64,000 bases of DNA from Chlamydoabsidia padenii (taxonomy: Eukaryota > Mucoromycota > Mucoromycetes > Mucorales > Cunninghamellaceae), in NCBI GenBank assembly GCA_025330725.1, contig JAIWND010000029.1, positions 248,001 through 312,000 on the forward strand. Reading direction: 5' to 3'. This document shows, in pieces, positions 57,609 through 64,000 of this stretch (positions are counted from its first letter, which is position 1; the number at the start of each line of letters is the position of its first letter). A program made the position numbers and the translations under genes. Under the pieces are notes generated by a model that saw only the letters and a program-made list of their open reading frames with translations, had not been told where the DNA came from and ran no database searches.

Positions 57609-59823
57609 CTATTCTGATGGACTTTTCTGTTGATCCTTGACCAAGACCGTCGTGCTTCTTGTATGAACAGAGCTGTCCCCATAAGCTGTTTTAAATATCT
57701 TGATTTGTTCAGTGACATCCTGTAGCATTTCCCAAGCCATTTGATAGATTTCGGTACCTTCCTTGTTGTACATGAGTGAGTTGGTCAGCATCAAAACAAC
57801 ATCACGTTCGAATTCAACAGTGGTCCGGATTATCTAAAAAAGAGAGTCAATAGTTTAGTCTTCTAATCATGTTTCCATAATAGTGCTACTCACACCATCT
57901 CGAATTCTATTCTTGATTGATTTGAGATCCAGTGGGCGTTTGACAACATTGTAGTAAAGAGGTGCTTGTGCTTCTTTAATAGGGTTCATAAACATGGTGC
58001 CGTTCTTATGATTAGCGATATCACGCCACAGAAGATTGATGTGTTTTTGCCATGTCTTTTGTCGTTGGTCATCCTTATATACACCCACGCTACCACTTCT
58101 TCGTTTTTCGGGTGTAGGAGTTGTTATTGTTGTTGTCATTGTTGTTGTTGGTGTTGCCGTGTTACTGTCGCTTTCTGTCCCGTCATCCCCATCCGTCGCC
58201 CAAGGTTGCTTGTTGTCAGTCAAATGAGTGGTGTCGAATAACTGTTGTACCGGTTCAGCGTCAGTAACAGGAGTTGGCTCTGTCGATTCAATCTCGGGTA
58301 TTGATTTATGTGTCCATTCTGATCTTGATTCTGGTTGTACTTGTGCTGATGTTGGTGATGAAGGTGCTTGAGGGGATATAGTTGCTATTGGTTGAGGTGA
58401 TGGCGAAGACATTGCTGGTATATGTGAGGCTATATCAGATTCTGATGATCTGACTTGGTCCATGGTATCTAAACAAAGACAGTTAACTACTTTGATCCAT
58501 CTTGTCCCCTATTATTAGTCTTACCTTTTCCAACAGTGACATTGGTAGATTCCTGATAAAAAGAAGAGACAGGGGAAAGTGGTTGATCGTTCATCAAGTG
58601 CTCCAACCTGGGTCGTTTCGATGATAATTCCGATGGTGTTGGTTGATCCATAGAAGAAGAATCCGTATCATCTGTTAGTCTTTTGGTGCCAAGTTCGATC
58701 GATAGCGGTGCTTCTGTAACAGGTTCTTCGTCAGTGATGGTTGTAGTCCCAGCTTGGTTGTCGGAAGGTACCTCAATCACCACCATGTTGCTTGATATAT
58801 CCATGTTCTTGTCGTTTTCTTCGACCCCACCCAGAGCATGACTTTGTGGTTCCGGTGAGCTTGTGTTATTGTGTTCATGTAGTAATGGCGCTGAGGGGCT
58901 ATCTGTCGTGGCAGGATCAATCGTGGTGGAATAGGTATCACTTTTTTCGCTGGTATCAACCTTGTCCATGTGGGTAGAAGGTGTCGGTGTTGTCTCCATA
59001 GCCTTTTGTGGTGATGATGCTGGTGTCCCCACGGTATCTACATTTGTTTCTTCTTTTGTATCTTGTTGTGGTATAATGTCTGTAGTAGTCGGTTCCATCG
59101 ACAATAAAGTTTCAGCTGCTGGCGTTTTCGTTGTTTCGACACCTGGTATTACCACATTGCTGCTATTATCCACCGTTTCATGTGTATCGTCTCCATGTTG
59201 TTCCATATTTTCAGTGTTGGCGGGTTTTGACGAGTCTTGTTGATCGTTTGTCAGGTTTGCCAATTTTTGATCCATAGCACCTGATTTGATATCGTCAATT
59301 TCTGATAGGATAGCCATAAACCGACCTTCGTCATCCTTGATTGCTTTCATGAGTTCGTCGATACGTTGAAAGTAGAGATGGCGGGCTAGTTTGACGACTT
59401 TGGGTATATCTTGAGTAATGACAGTGTTAGGTGCTTTTTGTTGTCGGCGACTAGGTATACAAACAAAGGGAGGTGAGTACGAGCTACTACTACCATGTTC
59501 AATATAACGTTTTTTTATTTTTATTTTTATTTTTATTTTTATCTTTATCACATACCTTTCATTGTCCAAGTTTTCGAGCATGTGATAATACTGTAAGGAG
59601 CAATTCTAAAAGATAGATAAAGGTAAAAAGTCAGTAAAGAGTGAATAGTTGTTAGTTGTTTTACCTTTTGAGTAAAGGCCTCTAGTCGTGCCTGGCCATG
59701 CAATAAGGGATGTTGTTTGAGAGTACGTGCCACCTGTGTCCAGTCATTTTCACCATACTTGTTAACCGCCTGAGCCAAAAGGAGACGTTCCAATGTAGTC
59801 CAGTCTGTAGGAATAGCTGACAT
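57609..59823 (-). CDS. BRD8-like SANT/bromodomain protein (NuA4-type subunit)
   Basis: Five exons (59823-59665, 59605-59556, 59450-58525, 58468-57894, 57833-57609) give 644 residues. The N-terminus has a SANT/Myb-like segment: DWTTLERLLLAQAVNKYGEN DWTQVARTLKQHP. It is followed by YYHMLENLDNE and a helical segment IPKVVKLARHLYFQRIDELM. A long Ser/Thr/Pro/Asp-rich disordered middle (about residues 130-430) leads to a C-terminal bromodomain: WQKHINLLWRDIANHKNGTMF, APLYYNVVKRPLDLKSIKNRI, VEFERDVVLMLTNSLMYN and MAWEMLQDVTEQI, with the acetyl-lysine Asn in LMYN. SANT plus C-terminal bromodomain is the plan of BRD8/Bdc1 in NuA4 histone acetyltransferase complexes. A nuclear chromatin role is inferred. 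It is divergent from the Tim17-family gene. Confidence 0.8.
59513..59541. repeat. (TTTTTA)n microsatellite in BRD8 intron
   Basis: About five TTTTTA units in the second intron of the BRD8-like gene. Confidence 0.85.
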
Positions 59824-59900
59824 GATATTACAAAAAAAACAAAAAAGAAGAGAAAGACAAAGAAGAGAAAAACAAGCTCGATGAGACGGAAAAAGATGGA

Positions 59901-59914
59901 ATTTAAAAACCCGA
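59901..59914 (-). promoter_or_regulatory. Central AAACCCGAC element in 176-bp bidirectional promoter
   Basis: ATTTAAAAACCCGA lies almost exactly midway: 78 bp from the BRD8-like ATG (59823) and 86 bp from the Tim17-family ATG (60000). It is the only such copy in the spacer. Confidence 0.5.
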
Positions 59915-59999
59915 CAGAGCTCCCAAAAACAAAAAAAACAAAAAACAAAAAAAAAAGTTGTTGTTTTTTTCTTCTTTGTCAAAAATACAACAGCCAACA

Positions 60000-60756
60000 A
60001 TGATAAACGAAGATAAACCCACACATACCACTACACCACCAATGCCACAAGTAGATACGGTCATTTCACCACCCTCTTTACCTACACCTCCTCCTTCAGA
60101 ACAGTATCGATTTACCTCGGTCCCACCATCCACCTACCCATCCACATCAATCAACACAACACCATCCACCACAGACGATCCACTCAGTCGAGCTGGCTTG
60201 ACACCTAAAACAAGATTACTCGTCTTCTCATCGGTGGGTGGGTTTTGGGGCTTCGGCATTGGCGCATTCATCGGGGGACGACAATCTGGGCTTCAGTACC
60301 TGGCAGAAAACGCTCATCGATTACCAACGACAGTCCAAGGCTGGTACTTTTATCACAAGACCAAGAACTATCGTGTAATGTTGGGTGGGGTGAAAAAGGG
60401 CATGCGCTTTGCGGTAAAGACAGGTAGTCTTTGCTTTTTGTATGGTCTAGTAGAGGCTGGATTGGATGATATCCGGGGTGAAGCTGACATCATCAACTCT
60501 GTTACTGCTGGTGTTACTACAGGCGCCATCTTCTCGACGATTAGTAAGTACACATACATGCAATGAAAAAGTCAAATAGGTTAACCTGCGTTTTTGTTTA
60601 TTAGCCAAGTTAAGTCGAGGAAGTTTTAGGTACTCGATGGTATTTGGTGCTCTCTTTGGTTTGGCAACGGGAGGACTCTCGGATCTTCACAAGACTGTCT
60701 CTGGTGCTCCTCCTTCCTACATCCAATGGGTATCTGACAAAACTGGCAAAAAGTAG
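60000..60756 (+). CDS. Tim17/Tim22/Tim23-family membrane protein
   Basis: Two exons (60000-60543, 60605-60756) give 231 residues. A Pro/Thr/Ser-rich leader of about 65 residues is followed by GFWGFGIGAFIGGRQSG and the family core YRVMLGGVKKGMRFAVKTGS. The core continues with CFLYGLVEAGLDDIRGEADI and INSVTAGVTTGAIFS, then after the intron FGALFGLATGGLSDL. Small-residue GxxxG-type packing in four hydrophobic segments and the R-G-x-x-D-x-x-N-S-x-x-A-G motif define the Tim17/22/23 superfamily. Members include mitochondrial protein translocases and complex I assembly factors (TIMMDC1), to which the charged R-G-E-A-D loop is also similar. A mitochondrial inner-membrane location is inferred; the subgroup is uncertain. 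Confidence 0.83.
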
Positions 60757-61439
60757 TTTAGAATATATGTTATAATTATATCATTAGAATAGCAGGGGAT
60801 TGTTTTTATTAATGCCAGGTTTTGGTACAATAAATAAAAAGATGGCGCTAGTCAATTGCATATGTTGAATTTAGGTATCTATTGTATTTAGTTATCTTGA
60901 TATAGGTAGATCGGGGACTGATTTAGAGTTAAAAGTATGCGTGTGTTTCTAACAGGGGATGTAACTTTATCTCTCCTGGATGGAACAATGATGGATTGTT
61001 ATACATAGGTATGTGGTAATGTATCCCAGCTTGATGGTACCCAAAACATCGGTGAGTCTTTTTACTCAGTTTGAGGGAAGGTGGAATAGATGGGGTTAGT
61101 CTTGATTCTTATGTTTAATACAAACTTGAATGGATTGAGCTGTCATCGGATCACTATAGCAAAGTGAAAAAGTCCAATACAGCATCTCAATCGCATGAAT
61201 CGGGATTTTAAAATACAGATCCCGCTAGAAAACAAAAAATGAAGGTAGAGTCCGTTTGCATGATTCTATCATAACATATAGTAATAAACCGTTTATTGTA
61301 TTTAAAAAAAAAACGATGTAAGGCATAAAACAAACATATAAAATATTATAAAATAAGACTATATCAAGTATGTACATATCATAAAAAAGTCCCCCTATAG
61401 AGATACTATCAAAGCACTCCAGCCTAATCTATCTTTTAT
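60757..61439. other. Spacer between convergent genes
   Basis: 3' UTRs of the Tim17-family gene (AATAAATAAAAAG near 60830) and of the C2H2 gene. An inverted pair of elements, CGGGATTTT and AGATCCCG, lies at 61200-61224 and could form a short palindrome. No gene. Confidence 0.5.
61200..61224. promoter_or_regulatory. Inverted pair of CGGGAT cores
   Basis: TCGGGATTTTAAAATACAGA followed by TCCCG: two opposed half-sites about 12 bp apart. The role is unknown because both flanking genes end here. Confidence 0.3.
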
Positions 61440-62321
61440 TCATGCAGAGGGAGTTGCCTTTTTACGTTTCAAGGTGGAGCAGCCAATTTCTCCATCTTCA
61501 GACATACGTTGGTGACGACTTAATGCATCTTGACGAGCAAAACACTTGAAACAAAGAAAACAAAAGAATGGTTTGACCCCTAAATGTAATTTCGCATGTC
61601 GGTTTCGATCGTGTTGGCGGGCAAATGTCTTGGAACAATGCGGGCATTCAAATGGTTTTTCATTGGTATGTGTACGTCGATGAGATTTTAAATTGTAAGG
61701 TCGAGTAAATGATTTATCGCATCCGGGCACATCGCATTTGTAGGGTGAAGATGGTTTTGTCTTTTTTGTGGTAGGTGGTGGTGGTGATACCTTGTTGACA
61801 GGTGAAGGGGGGAGGTGACTGAAATTCAAATTCCGCATTTGGTTTGCATAAGGGACGGATTTTCGTTTGCATGATTTTTTTTTACTAGCGGGTTCTTGTG
61901 TATGAGTAGGTGGGTTGGTGTCGACATGTGGTACAGGATCATTCACAGGTGCCTCAGCCGTCATCATCATGGTGATCATTGGATCAAATGAAGGATAGGT
62001 CATTGGAGGAACCACAAGAGGATTATAGTTGAAAGAGTTTAAATCATAAAAAGGATCCAACTGCCAATCATTAGTGTTGTTGTTGTTGTTTGCATAGTTG
62101 AGATTTTCTTGTGGAGGATAGCATCCCATTGCCATTACCGAAGGCGGCGTTTGAATTTCTTGATGTGGAGGCATGAATTGATCGTCCTGAATCAATGAGT
62201 ATGTGGGAGAACTAAGAGGAGTGGAAAGTGTAGGTGAAGGTTGATAGTAATAAGGGGTTTCTAATAGCACGTTGTAATCAAATTGTTTGTCGTTGATGTT
62301 TTCGACTTGGTGGTAGATCAT
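61440..62321 (-). CDS. C2H2 zinc-finger transcription factor, Crz1-like
   Basis: Single exon, 293 residues. The ATG at 62321 ([17 protein letters not shown]) is chosen because the longer upstream frame is a hydrophobic, low-complexity reading of the leader. Residues 1-190 are Pro/Asn/Tyr-rich activation-type sequence followed by the basic [11 protein letters not shown]. Three C2H2 fingers follow: [21 protein letters not shown] (C-x4-C-x12-H-x3-H), [19 protein letters not shown] (C-x2-C-x12-H-x3-H) and [20 protein letters not shown], whose last ligand is irregular. The order [10 protein letters not shown]...[10 protein letters not shown]...[10 protein letters not shown] is that of calcineurin-responsive Crz1 factors. 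Regulation by calcium/calcineurin is inferred; no PxIxIT docking site is obvious. Confidence 0.75.
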   Translation of the reverse strand: MIYHQVENINDKQFDYNVLLETPYYYQPSPTLSTPLSSPTYSLIQDDQFMPPHQEIQTPPSVMAMGCYPPQENLNYANNNNNTNDWQLDPFYDLNSFNYNPLVVPPMTYPSFDPMITMMMTAEAPVNDPVPHVDTNPPTHTQEPASKKKSCKRKSVPYANQMRNLNFSHLPPSPVNKVSPPPPTTKKTKPSSPYKCDVPGCDKSFTRPYNLKSHRRTHTNEKPFECPHCSKTFARQHDRNRHAKLHLGVKPFFCFLCFKCFARQDALSRHQRMSEDGEIGCSTLKRKKATPSA

Positions 62322-62638
62322 GCTATAGTAAGACAAAGACAAAATGATAATTATAAAAATAAAAATAAAAAGGAGGGAGAGATCATCAGAAAAAACACAA
62401 TGGTATTTATATATATTCATCCAATCCGTCCCACTCTGACACTTTATTAACAACGATGCGCCACACCACCTTTTTTACACATATTATATGATTTCATGAC
62501 AAAGATATCATAATGCGCCCCTCCAGTGAAGAAGGGTGTAACAGAAAAAAAGTTTATTGATTTTCTAATTTTAAAACCCGCCGACCAATTAAGTAAAAAT
62601 AGACTATAGACTAAACACTAATTAAAAATAACCAAACT
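62322..62638. other. Promoter of the C2H2 gene and 3' region of the VASt gene
   Basis: The C2H2 leader includes an AAAATAAAAATAAAAA stretch near 62356-62372. The element TTTTAAAACCCGCCGACC at 62568-62584 is about 250 bp from the C2H2 ATG. Confidence 0.5.
62568..62584 (-). promoter_or_regulatory. TTTTAAAACCCGCCGACC element
   Basis: Likely belongs to the minus-strand C2H2 gene, 247 bp upstream of its ATG. Confidence 0.35.
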
Positions 62639-64000
62639 TTAACTACGGTTGAGCCCCACAGAAGATTCAAGTGTCTTGTTAATTTCATTGCATAATACCA
62701 GGTGATTGTGGCTAGAGTCAGATTGCTGTTCCAAGGAGTCCACCATATCAAAGTCGATACATTGAGAGCGTTGATCCAGTAACCAAGTCCAGTATTCGTT
62801 TTCCATCAATTGTTGATCCATACCATTGAGCATGTTGAAGGTAGTCAGCAGTTCATACCTGATTACCGCCAGCTGTTCCCTAGTGTAGGCAAGTTCTGCT
62901 GCGATTAAACGTAGATGAATGTTGAGCCATTGGTAATTCCAATTCCCGAAGTCGGATCTTGAATTTTTAAATGCCTGATATGTACTATTTAAAATCACAA
63001 AAGAGGTCAGTCAATACAATTTATCCCGCCCCTCCTCCATGCAACGTACTGTACCTAGAGTTATATTGATCCAATTTGACATTGTTTCCATTGACCAAAG
63101 ATTCCAAATCGATGAGATGTACTGCACGCCGTGATAAATTGCCCATAGAGTTGTCGATGAATCCAGCAGAGTGTGACAATGTGAATGGTGACCTTGTTCG
63201 CAGCAACGTGGTGGAGAAGAGCAAGAGCAGAGCCACGCCCACAAAAATAACGAGTCTCTGGGGGCTGAGTATCGTGGCACTAGCAAGAATGTTCGATTGC
63301 ATTGTATCCCCCTCTTGTTTTGTGTTACCTACGACGTCTTGCTGATCCAGGGTTGAGGTGCCTTGTTGTTCCATTAATCCAGTGGCATTGCGCTGCTTTT
63401 GTTGCTTTTTCGAGTCATCCGCTGATTTATCCTGTGTCGCAAACCGTTCAACAATGAGAGTCAAAGCAGAAATGGTTTCGCCCATACCTTTGAGAGCCGC
63501 GCGATTGATCATTCCTACAATAAAAAAAAAAAACATACGCACATCGTAAGCATTTTTTTGTTGTCTACAATTGTATACATTACCTTTTACCATCACACTC
63601 TTCAGCCATTTTACACCAATATTACAGACCAGACGACATGTGTTGGGTGAGTTGTAAGTGATACAAAACTTCATCGTAGGTATAAATGCATCCGCATATG
63701 GTAACATCGGTACTTTTGTGGTGATCGTGAATACATAACATCTAAAAACAGATATCATGTGAATTAAGTTCATTTAGTCTATCTATTTTTTTTTTCTTTT
63801 TGGAGGATTCCATTACTGTAATACTTACAATTCTATTTCTTGCTTGAGGATCTGATGTGTTTCGATGACTTCTGCATCTTTTGCTTTTACTACAGAATAT
63901 CAAAAAAGTCATGTTAGTAATCAACATTCATAAAAGGTGATATAACTTACCCATTGGGTTTGGCATAGTGTAATTCAATATCCTTTCCACATTTGTATCG
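62639..64000 (-). CDS. VASt-domain sterol-transfer protein (Lam/Ysp type), 5' end outside window
   Basis: Six or so exons are visible; the N-terminal part lies beyond base 64000. The encoded segments run KCGKDIELHYAKPN, VKAKDAEVIETHQILKQEIE and CYVFTITTKVPMLPYADAF. FCITYNSPNTCRLVCNIGVKW, AALKGMGETISALTLIVERF and a hydrophilic linker (63290-63450) follow. Next come one hydrophobic span (LVIFVGVALLLLFSTTLL) and a C-terminal helical tail with YTREQLAVIRYELLTTFN ending VGLNRS. The VP...PYAD.F, CRL..N..VKW and the G-x-x-E motif at the end of the domain are the VASt (StAR-like) pattern of the Lam/Ysp/GRAMD1 family, anchored in the ER by one C-terminal helix and moving sterols at contact sites. A GRAM domain would be expected upstream, outside the window. 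Confidence 0.72.

Overview
The window is nuclear DNA of an early-diverging fungus, most likely Mucoromycota (Mucorales). The reasons are a CotH-family secreted protein gene, small secreted or GPI-anchored proteins, very many short introns (about 50-110 bp, GTAAGT-like donors, CTAAC branch sites, TAG acceptors), AT-rich spacers and gene models with up to 17 exons. I cannot fix the genus. Nearly all coding sequence was assembled by hand across introns. Wherever exon lists are given the frame was followed through every junction, but start codons and the smallest exons are inferences. Exon edges may be off by a base in the helicase locus.

Layout. 1-671 is the 3' end of a Kre9/Knh1-like GPI-protein gene. 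Then come an FHA-domain protein (1892-3685), the trehalose-phosphate synthase/phosphatase TPS2 (4460-7518), a CotH protein (8069-10023), the clathrin heavy chain (10851-16897), a PH-domain protein (17776-18708) and an Mkk1/2-type MAP kinase kinase (19939-21448), all on the plus strand. Minus-strand genes follow: an OB/CCCH/methyltransferase protein (21775-23078) and a 17-exon Tgl3/4/5-like patatin protein that appears to have lost its catalytic dyad (23393-26117). Next are a glutathione-transferase-fold protein (26839-27877), a small RlpA-like secreted protein (29399-29758), a cysteine-repeat GPI protein (30888-31505), a multi-pass membrane protein (32042-33815, minus), a frameshifted membrane-protein pseudogene (35144-35784, minus) and mitochondrial ribosomal protein bL17 (36363-36999, minus), divergent from the Fe-S assembly factor IBA57 (37182-38667).

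The second half holds a decaying DEAD-box helicase (39480-41966, minus), a GRIP-domain golgin (42534-45041, minus), a MAK/Ime2-type kinase (46985-49538) and the mitochondrial phosphate carrier MIR1 (49872-51290, minus). Two related beta-trefoil lectin genes (52263-53076 minus, 55142-56843 plus) flank a cell-surface protein with an EF-hand-like loop (53309-54919). The window ends with a BRD8-like chromatin subunit (57609-59823, minus) divergent from a Tim17-family protein (60000-60756), a Crz1-like C2H2 factor (61440-62321, minus) and the 3' part of a VASt-domain sterol-transfer protein (62639 to the edge, minus).

Several genes touch the same biology: cell wall and surface (Kre9-like, CotH, RlpA-like, cysteine-repeat GPI protein, lectins, the Mkk cell-integrity kinase) and stress (TPS2, Crz1-like). 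There is no operon-like logic, and I found no transposon, CRISPR array or complete tRNA. The most striking non-coding signal is a recurrent element, CGGGATTT(G/A)AA or its reverse AAATCCCG, usually 60-160 bp upstream of start codons and in either orientation. In some divergent pairs a single copy lies between the two genes.
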